Source: Hydrogenophaga sp. A37 (GTDB lineage Bacteria; Pseudomonadota; Gammaproteobacteria; Burkholderiales; Burkholderiaceae_C). From it: DNA of 45,698 nt. Position 1 is the first letter of the stretch. Each line of letters starts with the position of its first letter. Shown in pieces: positions 7,996 through 19,771 of this stretch. Under the pieces are notes generated by a model. The model did no database searches, was not told the DNA's origin, and saw nothing but the letters and a program-made list of their open reading frames with translations. The DNA lies in the NCBI RefSeq assembly GCF_002001205.1, contig NZ_MUNZ01000051.1, forward strand, positions 1 to 45,698. The letters run 5' to 3'. The position numbers were made by a program, and so were the translations under genes.

Positions 7996-9108
7996 ATGAA
8001 TAGCAATATCGATGCCACGAAACAGCCTGCGACCTGGAGCCCCAGCGACCGGTGGGCTCAGGCCGCGCAGCGTCCCTGGCACCGACCCCTGTACCTGCCG
8101 CTGGACGCGCCGCACCACATGGCGTTTCGACTCAGGGGAAACCCCGAAGGCGGCGCGTGGTTGCTGTTGCACGGCGGCCCGGGCGGCCGTTGTCAGCCCG
8201 GCATGCTTTCGCCGCTCGATCTCGCTCGGCACTGGGCCATCGCGCCCGATCAGCGCGGCTGCGGCAACAGCCGTCCGCAGGGCCGCGCCGTGCACAACCA
8301 CACCCACGCGCTGGTGGCCGACGTGGAGGCGCTGCGGGTGCATCTGGGGCTGGAGCGCTGGTCCATCCTTGCGGGTTCCTGGGGCACGGTGCTGGCACTG
8401 GCGTATGCCCAGCGCCATCCCGAGCGGGTGGAGCGCCTGGTGTTGCGCGGCGCCTTCGCGCTGCGCCGTCGCGAGGTCGGCGGGCTGCTGCAAGGCGCCC
8501 GCAGGTCAGGGAAAACCATGAGGCCTGCGCCGCGCTCATGGCCCACCGCGCCGGGCACGTCGCTGCCCGCCTTGCTCAGCCGACTGCGACAGTTGCTTCA
8601 AACTGGTACACCCGCTGTTGCATCGCTGCGCGCGGCGCGGCGGTGGGCCTTGCTTGAGATGCGAGATGCCGAGCGGGGCCTGCGGCGCGCCCTGGTTCAT
8701 GTGGCACTGCAGCAACCCGAATCGGCGCCTGCGTTGCGCGGCGCATGGGCCTCGCTTCGGCGCGGCGCCCGCCAGCGCGCAGCGGCGTTGGAGCGCCCTG
8801 CCGGGCGCGACGACCTGGCCTTGCAGCGCCAATACAGCGTCCAGTCGCACTACCTGTTGCACCGGGGGTTCGTGCGGCCCGGTGAGCTGGACCGGGCCGT
8901 GCGCACGCTGGCGCAACGCGGTGTGCCCGTGGCCTGGGTGCACGGGCGCTGCGACGCCATCTGCCCGCCGGCCAACAGCCGCGGCTGGGCGGCGCTGGGG
9001 CAGCGGCTCGCGCCGGGATCGGCCACGCTCGCGCTGCCGCTCAGCGGCCACCTGGGGCTTGAGCCGCTGATGCTGGCGGCCCTGCGCCGCGAGGTGCGTG
9101 GCACATGA
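7996..9108 (+). CDS. Alpha/beta hydrolase, prolyl iminopeptidase-like (S33)
   Basis: The 370-residue protein has the S33 features HGGPGG (59-64, oxyanion hole), DQRGCGNS (85-92), the nucleophile elbow AGSWGT with Ser128, and a likely Asp320 (GRCDAICP) and His352 (SGH). Prolyl iminopeptidases remove N-terminal proline from peptides, but related enzymes act on other amides and esters. It lacks an obvious signal peptide, so it is probably cytoplasmic. The ATG at 7996 is preferred; one at 7945 is possible. It is divergent from pqqA and overlaps the next gene by four bases. PqqA must be trimmed after cross-linking, so a peptidase here is suggestive, but this role is only inferred. Confidence 0.8.
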   Translation: MNSNIDATKQPATWSPSDRWAQAAQRPWHRPLYLPLDAPHHMAFRLRGNPEGGAWLLLHGGPGGRCQPGMLSPLDLARHWAIAPDQRGCGNSRPQGRAVHNHTHALVADVEALRVHLGLERWSILAGSWGTVLALAYAQRHPERVERLVLRGAFALRRREVGGLLQGARRSGKTMRPAPRSWPTAPGTSLPALLSRLRQLLQTGTPAVASLRAARRWALLEMRDAERGLRRALVHVALQQPESAPALRGAWASLRRGARQRAAALERPAGRDDLALQRQYSVQSHYLLHRGFVRPGELDRAVRTLAQRGVPVAWVHGRCDAICPPANSRGWAALGQRLAPGSATLALPLSGHLGLEPLMLAALRREVRGT

Positions 9109-10127
9109 GCGGTCTGTCCACCGGGTGGCGAACTGCGGGTCGTGGCCTGGCGCTGCTGGCGTTGGTCTTCGGCGCGGTTGCCGCGCGTGCCGCGCCAACC
9201 GCCGCCGATTGCCGCGCTCTGGAGCCCGTGCCCTGGCAGGCGGTGGCACCCGGCGTGTGGGTCTGGCTGCCGCCGGGCGCGGGCGACGTGTCTGCGGCGA
9301 ACGCGGGCCACGTGGTGCCGACCAGCGTGGTGCTGGGCGGGCGGGAGGCGATGGTGATCGACCCCGGGCCGAGCCAGCGCCACGGCCTGCGGCTGCGCCG
9401 GTCCATCGAGTGCCGGTTCAAGGCGCGCGTGCGCTGGATCGTCAACACCCACGCTCACTCGGAAAACGTGCTCGCCAACTCGGCCTTTGCCGATCTGGTG
9501 GCCGACGGTCGAGTCGACATCTTCGCCACAGCCGCCACGCGCGAGGGCATGGCGCAGCGCTGCCCGGACTGCCTCGCCAGCCTCACCCAGCGCGTGGGCG
9601 AAGCGGCGATGGCCGGCACCCACATCGTGCTGCCGAACCGGACCCTGGCCGAGGGCGATGGGCTGCGCGTGGGTGCTTTTGATCTGCGCGTGATGCGCGT
9701 GGAGCAGGGCCACACCGAAGGCGACCTCGTGCTCTGGAACCCGCACCACCGCCTGCTTTGGGCCGGCGGGCTGGTGTACCAGGGGCGCGTGCCCGAGTTG
9801 GCGCAGGGCAGGGTGGACGATTGGCTGGCGGCGCTCACGCGGCTGGACGCACTGAAGCCGAAGCAGGTGCTGTCCACGGTGTGGTCAAAGGGGCGTCAGG
9901 GTGTTCCGCCCCCCGCGCTGGCCGCCACGCGCGACTACCTGCAGTCCCTGCGCGAACGCATCTTGCAAGCCATGGACGAAGGCGCCCAGCCCCAGGAGAT
10001 TGAGCGCGTGAACCTGCCAGCGTTCCAGCACTGGGAAGGCTATTCGGCGCGGCACGGCTTCAACGTGCAACGCGCCTGGCGCGAACTCGAACCGGTCTGG
10101 ATGGACCGGGCCACGCCAGCGAAGTAG
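9105..10127 (+). CDS. Quinoprotein relay system zinc metallohydrolase (MBL fold)
   Basis: The 340-residue product has a Sec-type signal peptide (about 1-30, ending AARA) and a metallo-beta-lactamase fold. The first metal motif is NTHAHSEN (His116 and His118), with Glu-Asn where most relatives have Asp-His, and QGHTEGD (His203, Asp207) follows. The altered motif suggests modified metal binding. It resembles the SoxH-related, quinoprotein relay metallohydrolase 2 family, which occurs in genomes with PQQ alcohol dehydrogenase systems; the biochemical role is unknown. It overlaps the S33 hydrolase by ATGA and is probably periplasmic. Confidence 0.75.
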   Translation: MSGLSTGWRTAGRGLALLALVFGAVAARAAPTAADCRALEPVPWQAVAPGVWVWLPPGAGDVSAANAGHVVPTSVVLGGREAMVIDPGPSQRHGLRLRRSIECRFKARVRWIVNTHAHSENVLANSAFADLVADGRVDIFATAATREGMAQRCPDCLASLTQRVGEAAMAGTHIVLPNRTLAEGDGLRVGAFDLRVMRVEQGHTEGDLVLWNPHHRLLWAGGLVYQGRVPELAQGRVDDWLAALTRLDALKPKQVLSTVWSKGRQGVPPPALAATRDYLQSLRERILQAMDEGAQPQEIERVNLPAFQHWEGYSARHGFNVQRAWRELEPVWMDRATPAK

Positions 10128-10183
10128 CCTCCGGCGCGAAGTGCCCGAAGCTGATCAATTCCTCGCTTGATCCAGGCCATGCC

Positions 10184-10936
10184 CTATTGCATGTGCTGAC
10201 CCCCATTGATGGCGATGTTGGCCCCCGTCACGAACGCGGCTTCCTCCGAAGCCAGGTAAATGATCAAGCCGGCCACCTCTTCGGGTCTGCCCAGGCGGCC
10301 GACCGGAATGTTGGGCAGGATCTTGGAATCCAGCACCTCCTGCGGAATCGCCGTGACCATCTTGGTGCCGATGTAGCCGGGTGAAATGGTGTTGACGGTC
10401 ACGCCTTTTTTGGCCACTTCGAGCGCCAGCGCCTTGGTGAAGCCATGCACGCCGGCCTTGGCGGCCGAGTAGTTGGTCTGGCCGAACGCGCCCTTGGAAC
10501 CGTTGACCGAGGACACGTTGATGATGCGCCCCCAGTTGCGCTCGACCATGCCGTCGGCGACCTGTTTGCTCATGTTGAACAGGCTGTCGAGGTTGGTGCG
10601 CAGCACCGCATCCCAGTTCACCTTGTCCATCTTCTTGAAGGTCATGTCGCGCGTGATGCCGGCGTTGTTGACCAGCACATCGACCGGGCCGAGCTGCTCC
10701 TGCACCCGGGCCACGGCGCCGGCGCAGGAGTCGATGTCGGTCACATCGCAGGGCACGGCGAGGATGTCGTAGCCGTTGGCCTTCATCTGCGCCACCCAGT
10801 CGGCGTGTTTGGCGTTGCCGGGCGAATAGGTCACGGCCACTTTGTAGCCGGCATCGACCATCTTGGTTGAAATCGTCTCGCCCAGGCCGCCCATGCCGCC
10901 CGTGACCAGAACCACGCGTGTTGTTGCTTGTGTCAT
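10184..10936 (-). CDS. phaB: Acetoacetyl-CoA reductase PhaB
   Basis: PhaB reduces acetoacetyl-CoA to (R)-3-hydroxybutyryl-CoA with NADPH, the second step of polyhydroxybutyrate synthesis. The 250-residue short-chain dehydrogenase has the cofactor motif TGGMGGLG (12-19), NNAG (90-93), and catalytic Ser142/143, Tyr156 and Lys160 in NYSAAK. The start at 10936 follows a strong GAGGAGA site. It lies 29 bases after phaA and ends the five-gene operon that starts with the citrate-lyase-like subunits. No PHA synthase gene is in the window. Confidence 0.95.
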   Translation of the reverse strand: MTQATTRVVLVTGGMGGLGETISTKMVDAGYKVAVTYSPGNAKHADWVAQMKANGYDILAVPCDVTDIDSCAGAVARVQEQLGPVDVLVNNAGITRDMTFKKMDKVNWDAVLRTNLDSLFNMSKQVADGMVERNWGRIINVSSVNGSKGAFGQTNYSAAKAGVHGFTKALALEVAKKGVTVNTISPGYIGTKMVTAIPQEVLDSKILPNIPVGRLGRPEEVAGLIIYLASEEAAFVTGANIAINGGQHMQ

Positions 10937-10965
10937 GTTGTGTCTCCTCGTTGTGAATACTTCGT

Positions 10966-12147
10966 TCAGGCGCGTTCGACGGCCAGCGCCACGCCCATGC
11001 CGCCGCCGATGCACAGCGAGGCCAGGCCCTTGTTCGCGCCGCGGCGCTGCATCTCATGCAGCAGCGTGACCAGGATGCGGCAGCCGGACGCGCCGATGGG
11101 GTGGCCAATCGCAATGGCGCCGCCGTTGACGTTGATCTTGGCGGTGTCCCACTCCATCTCCTGGTTCACGGCGCAGGCCTGCGCGGCAAACGCCTCGTTG
11201 ATCTCCATCAGGTCCAGGTCGTGCGCCGACCAGCCGGCCTTTTGCAGGCACAGCCTGGAGGCCGGAACCGGGCCCATGCCCATGAGGCTGGGGTCGAGGC
11301 CGGCCGAGGCATAGGCGCGGATCACCGCCAGCGGCGTGAGGCCCAGCGCGGCGGCGCGTTGCGCGCTCATCACCAGCACGGCGGCGGCGCCATCATTCAA
11401 ACCCGAGGCGTTGCCGGCGGTGACCGACCCGGCCTTGTCAAAGGCCGGGCGCAGGCCGGCCAGGCCTTCGGCACTGGTCTTGCGGTTGACGAATTCGTCG
11501 GCCGAAAAGACGATGGGCTCGCCCTTTTTCTGGGGAATGGTGAACGGCAGAATTTCGTCCTTGAACTTGCCCGCGTCCTGCGCGGCGGCGGCTTTTTGCT
11601 GGCTGGCCAGCGCCAGCGCGTCCTGCATTTCGCGCGTGATGCCGTATTGCTTGGCCACGTTCTCGGCCGTGGTGCCCATGTGGTACTGGTTGTAGACGTC
11701 CCACAGGCCGTCGGTGATCATGGTGTCGATGAGCTTCCAGTCGCCCATGCGCTGGCCGTCGCGCGAGCCCGGCAGCACGTGCGGCGCCGCGCTCATGTTC
11801 TCCTGCCCACCGGCGACGATGATCTCGGCGTCGCCACACTTGATCGCCTGGGCCGCCAGCATCACGGCCTTCAGGCCCGAGCCGCAGACCTTGTTGATGG
11901 TCAGGCCCGGCACGCCCTGCGGCAGGCCGGCCTTGATGACGGTCTGGCGCGCCGGGTTCTGGCCGGCGCCGGCGGTGAGCACCTGGCCCATGATGACTTC
12001 GCTGACGGCGTCGCCGGGCACGCCGGCCTGGGCCAGCAGGCCGCGCACGACATGGGCGCCCAGATCGGGCGCGGCGGTTTTGGCCAGGGTGCCGCCGAAT
12101 TTGCCGACGGCAGTGCGGGCCGCGGCGACGATGACGATATCGGACAT
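10966..12147 (-). CDS. phaA: Acetyl-CoA acetyltransferase (beta-ketothiolase) PhaA
   Basis: This 393-residue thiolase condenses two acetyl-CoA to acetoacetyl-CoA. The nucleophilic Cys88 lies in NKVCGSG, His349 in GHPIGASG and Cys379 in CIGGGMG, the complete thiolase catalytic set. Length matches biosynthetic PhaA. The ATG at 12147 is preceded by GAAGGAG. It follows malic enzyme by 52 bases and precedes phaB by 29 bases, all in one direction, so its acetyl-CoA may come from the lyase encoded upstream. Confidence 0.95.
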   Translation of the reverse strand: MSDIVIVAAARTAVGKFGGTLAKTAAPDLGAHVVRGLLAQAGVPGDAVSEVIMGQVLTAGAGQNPARQTVIKAGLPQGVPGLTINKVCGSGLKAVMLAAQAIKCGDAEIIVAGGQENMSAAPHVLPGSRDGQRMGDWKLIDTMITDGLWDVYNQYHMGTTAENVAKQYGITREMQDALALASQQKAAAAQDAGKFKDEILPFTIPQKKGEPIVFSADEFVNRKTSAEGLAGLRPAFDKAGSVTAGNASGLNDGAAAVLVMSAQRAAALGLTPLAVIRAYASAGLDPSLMGMGPVPASRLCLQKAGWSAHDLDLMEINEAFAAQACAVNQEMEWDTAKINVNGGAIAIGHPIGASGCRILVTLLHEMQRRGANKGLASLCIGGGMGVALAVERA

Positions 12148-12199
12148 GAAAACTCCTTCGGTGTGAATGCGGGGGAAACGGAACGGTGAAGCGACGGCG

Positions 12200-14518
<2,319 letters not shown>

Positions 14519-14565
14519 GAGGGTCTCACTCTTTGTTGTTCGTGTCCGGACGGCGCAAAGCCGTA

Positions 14566-17271
14566 TCAGGCGATGAAGCGGCAGGCCGAGGCGGGGGCTC
14601 GCGTGTCCATGTTGCGGCCGCGGTTGAGGTGGTCGTCGATCTCGGCGGCGCAGCCCAGCATGCGGGCGTACAGGAAGACCGTGAACGCCGCCGTCTCCAG
14701 CGCGTCGGCCTGGATGGTGCCGGCGCGGTAGGCCGGCCACACGGTCTTGAGCAGCAGCGCGGCGATCACCGCATCGACGTTGACGCAATACACGTTGCGC
14801 GACACGCCCGCGTCATAGAGCTTTTGCACCAGGGCCTTGTAGAAGGCCAGGAACACGTTGTGCTCGCCGCGCTTGTTCATCAGCTCGCCAATGAAGACCT
14901 CGCGCGGATCGAGGTTGACCGGTTTGTCCTTGAACACCGGGTGGTTCACGCAGGGGATCTTCATGATGTCGAGGTTGCCGCTGACCTTCTTGTCGCTCTT
15001 GTAGCGGGCATAGGCTTCGACATAGCGCGTCACCAGCGCGTCGATGTCGACACCGTGCGCCGCGCTGCCCGGGTTGCTCAGGCCGCTGTCCTTGAACTGC
15101 TCCAGCAGAAAGGCCACGCCTTCAAAGCCGTTGCCGCCGTGCGCGTAGCCGCAGTGCGTGAGAAAGCCGATCAGGCCCTTGTTGAGCTGCACGCGCTCCG
15201 GTTGCTCGGGTCCGTCGGACGAGACCGCACCCTTGGCGCCCTGCGCCGAGATCGTGCCCGGGCCATTGGAGAGCAACAGGCCGACCAGCGTCTGGAAGGC
15301 GAACAGGTCGCTCGCGCTCGGTTGGCCATGCAGCAGCGCGACAAAGGCCACGTCGGTGAGCGAGCGAGAGCCGAGCAGGTCGACCTCGTCGATGCCGCAA
15401 AAACGCGTGGCTTCATGGCGCGTGGCATCGACCGAGGCGCCGATGGCGGTGCCGAACAATTGCATCCAGGCCGGCAGGCATTCCACCGTCAGGCGCGAGA
15501 CCCGTTTGCGCATCAAAGGGCCCCAGCCCAGCGTGGTGGTGACGGCGGCCAGCACGGCCTCGGCACGGGGGTGGCCGCCCAGGCTCTCGATGTAGCGAAC
15601 GAACACCGAGCGGGTCCCGCGTGCGCGCAAGCCGTCGAGCATGGCCTGGGCCAGCGGGTCGGCGTGCGCACCCAGCATCAGTTCGGCTTCAGGGGTGTCC
15701 GGCAGGCCATCGAGCGGGAAGCCCTCGTCCAGTGCATCCTTCAACCCGGCTGCCGAGAAGCGCTCGATCAGCTGGCCGGCGATGGCCCGGGCCGGGCCGG
15801 TGCGCCGCGGCCCGACGATGGCCAGCGCCGCCGCCAGCACGGCGTTGGGTGCGTTGCCGGCATCGCGCGCGGCCTGCGCGGCCACCAGCGTGGCCTCGCC
15901 ATGCAGGTTCAACCAGGCGCCGACCGCCACGCTCACCAGCTTGCGGTCGTTCTCGCCGCCGGGCTCCTTGAGCAGGGCCAGGCCGACATTGGCCTCCAGC
16001 GAATACTGCGCCGCGTCCAGCACCGACACGCCGTTGAGCCGCGTCACCTGCGTCTTGGCATCCATCTGCGACACGCCGGACGCGTCCTTCATGCTTTCCC
16101 GCGCGAACACGGTGCCGACATGTTTGTCAATCGCATCGACCTGGGCATCGTAGGGCGCGACCGCGCGCACCACCGGCAGGTCCAGCTCGGCCGGCAGCCG
16201 GACGCCCATGTTGGAGCCGAACCAGGCTTTCAGCTCCATCGTGCCTTCGGGCGCGAAGTCGGGCTGCACGCCATTGGCCGCCATCACCGCCGACAGTGCG
16301 GCTGGAATGTCGGCGATGTTGACCACCACCGCGCCCTTGGCCGAGCACACCGGGTTGTCGGGCGTGAACAGCGCGTTCACCCCAAACTTCTCCATGAACC
16401 AGCGCTCCTTGGACGCCGCGTCGTCGCCGCCGCCGGACATCGCGCCGGCATGGCCAACCGCGCGGGTGAGCTTGCTCTTCCAGCGCCCCACCACGCAGGC
16501 CACCACGGGCTTGGTGAACTCGGCGTCGAGTTCGTAGTAGCCCCCCGGCTCGCAGTACAGCACCGCTGCCTTGCTGCGCGCGTCGTTGCCGAGCGCGAAG
16601 GCAAACTCGGGTGCGGCGTAGTGGATGTAGACGTCCTTGCCCGACGACACCAGCGTGGTCGTGCCCCAGCCGCCCATGCGCAGGTACTGCGCGATGGTGG
16701 TGGTGAAGCCGCCGGAGTTGGACAGGATGGCGATCGAACCCTTCTTGAGCGTGTCGCCCGGACTGTCGCCGCCCAGCGCGCCGCCGATGCGCACCTGGTT
16801 CCATGAATCGGCCACGCCCAGGCTGTTGCCGCCGAAGATGTCGATGCCGCGCTGCTGTGCCATGGCGCGGATCTCGCGCGCGTCGTGCACGCTCATTTTT
16901 TCGGTCGGAATGAAGATCTTGGTGAGCTCGGGGTTGACGCGAATCAACTCGACAACGCCGTCGTCGGCCGCGCTCGGCGGCAGGTAGACCACGCCGCAAT
17001 TGAAGCGATGGCCCGCCTCCAGACCCTCGCGCACATTGTTGTAGACCGGGATGTTGCCGGCCGGCGTCTCCAGCACCTGGCCGTGCCGCCCCGGCGAGGT
17101 ACCAAACACCACGTTGGCGCCGCTCCAGGCATGGCCGACCGGCGTGACCTCGCTGGACTCGCCGCCCAGGATGTTGAGCACGCACACCCGGTCCTCTCGG
17201 GTGGCGATCTGGGCCAGCGATTCGACGCCGGTGAAGTACTTGAAATTGCCTGCGCTTTTTCTGATCATCAT
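14566..17271 (-). CDS. ATP-citrate lyase-like large subunit (CoA-binding plus citrate-synthase-like)
   Basis: The 901-residue protein has a succinyl-CoA-synthetase alpha-like CoA-binding part and a C-terminal citrate-synthase-like part, as in one subunit of two-subunit ATP-citrate lyase. GHAGAMSGG (from 273) contains His274, expected to be phosphorylated. In the C-terminal part, YAHGGN (His711), VNHPVFK (His777) and NVDAV (Asp833) match the positions of the citrate-synthase triad. VFLYARMLGCAAEIDDHL near the end resembles the last helices of ACLY. It should cleave a citryl-like substrate to acetyl-CoA and an oxoacid, but the substrate is not certain because the sequence is divergent. The start follows GAGGAG. 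It lies seven bases after the small subunit. Confidence 0.75.
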   Translation of the reverse strand: MMIRKSAGNFKYFTGVESLAQIATREDRVCVLNILGGESSEVTPVGHAWSGANVVFGTSPGRHGQVLETPAGNIPVYNNVREGLEAGHRFNCGVVYLPPSAADDGVVELIRVNPELTKIFIPTEKMSVHDAREIRAMAQQRGIDIFGGNSLGVADSWNQVRIGGALGGDSPGDTLKKGSIAILSNSGGFTTTIAQYLRMGGWGTTTLVSSGKDVYIHYAAPEFAFALGNDARSKAAVLYCEPGGYYELDAEFTKPVVACVVGRWKSKLTRAVGHAGAMSGGGDDAASKERWFMEKFGVNALFTPDNPVCSAKGAVVVNIADIPAALSAVMAANGVQPDFAPEGTMELKAWFGSNMGVRLPAELDLPVVRAVAPYDAQVDAIDKHVGTVFARESMKDASGVSQMDAKTQVTRLNGVSVLDAAQYSLEANVGLALLKEPGGENDRKLVSVAVGAWLNLHGEATLVAAQAARDAGNAPNAVLAAALAIVGPRRTGPARAIAGQLIERFSAAGLKDALDEGFPLDGLPDTPEAELMLGAHADPLAQAMLDGLRARGTRSVFVRYIESLGGHPRAEAVLAAVTTTLGWGPLMRKRVSRLTVECLPAWMQLFGTAIGASVDATRHEATRFCGIDEVDLLGSRSLTDVAFVALLHGQPSASDLFAFQTLVGLLLSNGPGTISAQGAKGAVSSDGPEQPERVQLNKGLIGFLTHCGYAHGGNGFEGVAFLLEQFKDSGLSNPGSAAHGVDIDALVTRYVEAYARYKSDKKVSGNLDIMKIPCVNHPVFKDKPVNLDPREVFIGELMNKRGEHNVFLAFYKALVQKLYDAGVSRNVYCVNVDAVIAALLLKTVWPAYRAGTIQADALETAAFTVFLYARMLGCAAEIDDHLNRGRNMDTRAPASACRFIA

Positions 17272-17278
17272 GTGCTCC

Positions 17279-18553
17279 TCAATCTGCCAGCTTCATGCCA
17301 CGCGCCACCTCGGCGCGTCCGCCCGTCTTCATCCAGGTGTCGACGCGCCGCGCGTAGTCCACCACCTCGCTCATCGCCGAGTCGAAGCCAAAGATGCGGT
17401 AGGGAATGCCGAGCGCCTCGCAGGTGTCGCGCATCACGCCCATGCCGCGCACCAGGTTCGGGCCGCCGCGGCCCACCACCAGGTAGAGCGGCTGCGCGCC
17501 GTAGGTGCCGAAGTGCTCGCGCAGCGCATCGGCCATCGCGCGGAAGGTCTCGAAGATGTCGGTGTTGTTGCTCTTGCCGCCGATGATGAAGAGCACGTTG
17601 CTCTGCTTGAGCCAGTGCTTGAAGCAGATGCGCGCCACCGCCTTCATCTTCTCGTAGGGCGGATTGCCGCCGAAGTCGGACGAGATGCTGGCGTCGTCGC
17701 CCAGCATCTGCGTGACCAGCGAGTTGGCGCCGCCGCCGAAGGTCGGCGCGAGGATCGTGCCCTTGGGGTTGATCACATAGACATCGCTCTGGCCCTGGTA
17801 GGTGCGCAGCTGGTTGATCTCCTGCTCGAAGTCTGAGTAGTCGGCGGCGAACAGGTCGGCCGGCAGGTTCAGCCGCTGCCAACGCGGATCGTCGCGATCA
17901 AACCCGCACTTGAAGTCGCAGGCCACCGGCGTCAACCGACCCTTGGCGTCGGGGCGCAGGCGGATCGGATTGAGCTCCAGCGTCGTCATGCCGTAGTCGT
18001 GGAACAGGTCCCACAGATTGGGCAGGAACTGCACCAGCGGCGAGATGATCTGTTTGGGCGCCTTCAGTTCCGACAGCGCGTTGGCCACGATGAAGGCCTT
18101 CAGGCCCGTCAAGGGGTTGAAGGGCACGCTGACGATCTGGGTCTTGTCGAGTTCCTCGATGTCCATGCCGCCGTGATGCGTCAAGGTCATGGTGGGCGCC
18201 CGGTATTGCGTGTTGTCGGTGAGCGAGAAGTAGACCTCGTGCTCGGCCGGCACGCCCGCCTCGAAGGTCACGCCGTTGGACTTGGCGACCTGGTTGCCGT
18301 GACGGTGCTCGCAGAAATACAGGCGTTCCTTCTCGGACAGCGCGGTCTTCAGATCGGTGGCGCGACCGACCAGCCCGGCCTTGCCCTTCTTGCCGACGCC
18401 GCCCTTGAACACCGGCTTGATGAAGACCTGGCCGTGTTTGACGATCAGGGCCTTGATCTCGGATTCGCTCGCGTCGGGGCCGAGAATTTCCGGGGTCGGG
18501 AAGCCCGCCAGCTTGAGGAGACGGGCGCCATGCAGCATGCCGGTGATGTTCAT
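17279..18553 (-). CDS. ATP-citrate lyase-like small subunit (ATP-grasp plus citrate-binding)
   Basis: The 424-residue protein starts with an ATP-grasp domain like that of succinyl-CoA synthetase beta (VFIKPVFKGGVGKKGKAGLV, then LELNPIRL). A C-terminal domain follows with IIGGKSNNTD, VGRGGPN and GIPYRIFG, which align by eye with the citrate-binding segment of ACLY (GGS-x-AN-x-T, RRGGPN, GIP). Conserved Asn, Thr and Arg there would hold the carboxylates. It should activate the substrate with ATP and hand the phosphoryl group to His274 of the large subunit. The ATG at 18553 follows AAGGA. It is the first gene of the operon, divergent from tctC. Confidence 0.75.
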   Translation of the reverse strand: MNITGMLHGARLLKLAGFPTPEILGPDASESEIKALIVKHGQVFIKPVFKGGVGKKGKAGLVGRATDLKTALSEKERLYFCEHRHGNQVAKSNGVTFEAGVPAEHEVYFSLTDNTQYRAPTMTLTHHGGMDIEELDKTQIVSVPFNPLTGLKAFIVANALSELKAPKQIISPLVQFLPNLWDLFHDYGMTTLELNPIRLRPDAKGRLTPVACDFKCGFDRDDPRWQRLNLPADLFAADYSDFEQEINQLRTYQGQSDVYVINPKGTILAPTFGGGANSLVTQMLGDDASISSDFGGNPPYEKMKAVARICFKHWLKQSNVLFIIGGKSNNTDIFETFRAMADALREHFGTYGAQPLYLVVGRGGPNLVRGMGVMRDTCEALGIPYRIFGFDSAMSEVVDYARRVDTWMKTGGRAEVARGMKLAD

Positions 18554-18617
18554 AGTGGTCCTTGGTGCGGGGTGGATCAAATGTGTTGGCGATGCTAGGA
18601 GGCGGCCCCGCGCGGCG

Positions 18618-18708
18618 GCTTTCGAAACTCTTTCATCGCACCCTATCGATTTCCCTACCCGGGTAAGTACCGAGTTCAAAGCAACCCGTTTGAAAGTTCT
18701 TCGAAAGC
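18618..18708. promoter_or_regulatory. Inverted repeats between lyase and tctC operons
   Basis: GCTTTCGAA (18618-18626) and TTCGAAAGC (18700-18708) form a 9-bp inverted repeat in the 215-base region between divergent starts at 18553 and 18769. Each arm contains TTCGAA, itself a palindrome. Response regulators of the TctD type could bind here and control both operons. The assignment is a guess from position. Confidence 0.35.
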
Positions 18709-18768
18709 TTGCCCGCGCGGGTCGTCCACAAAATGAATTCGCTCGAAAACAATGACATGGAGACAGAC

Positions 18769-19749
18769 ATGATGAAAATCGCTCTTGCACGCCGGCAGCT
18801 TTTTGCCGCCATCGCCAGCAGCGCACTGCTGCTCACCACCCCCTGCGCCATGGCGCTGGACGCCGTCAAGATCCTGGCCCCGGCCGCGCCCGGCGGCGGC
18901 TGGGACCAGACCGCCCGCTCGATGCAGCGCGCCCTGCAAAGCGGCGACATCGTCAAGCGCGTGACGGTGGACAACAAGCCCGGCGCTGGCGGCACCATTG
19001 GGCTGGCGCAGTTCGTGACCTCGTCCAAGGGCGACCCTCAGGCCATGATGGTCACTGGCATGGTGATGATCGGCGCCATCCTGGTGAACGGCTCGCCGGT
19101 GAACCTGACGCAAGTCACGCCGCTGGCACGCCTGACCGGCGAGTACGAGGTGGTCGTGGTGTCGGCGTCGTCCAAGATCCAGAAGCTGTCGGACCTGATC
19201 GCGCTGCTCAAGAGCAACCCGGGCGCGGTGTCTTGGGGTGGCGGCTCGGCCGGCGCCACCGACCATTTGTTGGCGGCCATGATCGCCAAAAGCGCGGGCG
19301 TCGATCCGACCAAGATCAACTACATCGCGCACGCCGGTGGCGGCGAGGCGCAGTCGGCCATTCTGGGCGGCCATGTCACGGTCGGCGTCAGTGGTTGGGG
19401 CGAGTTCGCGCCCCAGATCAAGGCCGGCAAGCTGCGCGCGCTGGCGATTTCGTCGGAACAGCGCATGCCCGATGTGAAGGATGTGCCGACGTTGAAGGAG
19501 CAAGGCGTCGACGTGGTGATGGCCAACTGGCGCGCGCTGTTCGGCGCACCCGGCATCAGCGAGGCGCAAAAGGCCGAGCTGGTGGCGGCCATCGACAAGG
19601 CCGTGAAGACGCCCTCGTGGAAGGAAACGCTGGACAAGAACGAGTGGACCGACCTCTATCTGTCGGGTGACGCGTTCAAGAAATTCCTCGACACCGAGCA
19701 ACCGCGCATCACCGAGATCGTGAACTCGCTTGGCCTGGCCAAGAAATAA
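18769..19749 (+). CDS. tctC: Tripartite tricarboxylate transporter binding protein TctC (Bug family)
   Basis: The 326-residue periplasmic protein has a signal peptide (about 1-28, ending CAMA) and the Bug/TctC pattern: [37 protein letters not shown] and the end of the Venus-flytrap fold. It captures a carboxylate such as citrate and delivers it to TctAB. The ATG at 18769 follows GGAGA. It leads the plus-strand operon tctC-tctB-tctA and is divergent from the lyase operon, which suggests that the imported acid is the lyase substrate. Ligand identity cannot be read from sequence. Confidence 0.9.
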   Translation: MMKIALARRQLFAAIASSALLLTTPCAMALDAVKILAPAAPGGGWDQTARSMQRALQSGDIVKRVTVDNKPGAGGTIGLAQFVTSSKGDPQAMMVTGMVMIGAILVNGSPVNLTQVTPLARLTGEYEVVVVSASSKIQKLSDLIALLKSNPGAVSWGGGSAGATDHLLAAMIAKSAGVDPTKINYIAHAGGGEAQSAILGGHVTVGVSGWGEFAPQIKAGKLRALAISSEQRMPDVKDVPTLKEQGVDVVMANWRALFGAPGISEAQKAELVAAIDKAVKTPSWKETLDKNEWTDLYLSGDAFKKFLDTEQPRITEIVNSLGLAKK

Positions 19750-19771
19750 GAAGCTGATCGAGAGGCTCAAC

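Noticed and set aside
10128..10183. GATCAA / TTGATC hairpin between the convergent MBL gene and phaB as a terminator
   Set aside because: The stem is only 6 bp, A+T-rich and without a T-tract, so it is too weak to call.
14533..16806. A 757-codon open frame on the plus strand opposite the large lyase subunit
   Set aside because: Composition is that of an antisense shadow, with no motif, while the minus-strand lyase has clear catalytic motifs.
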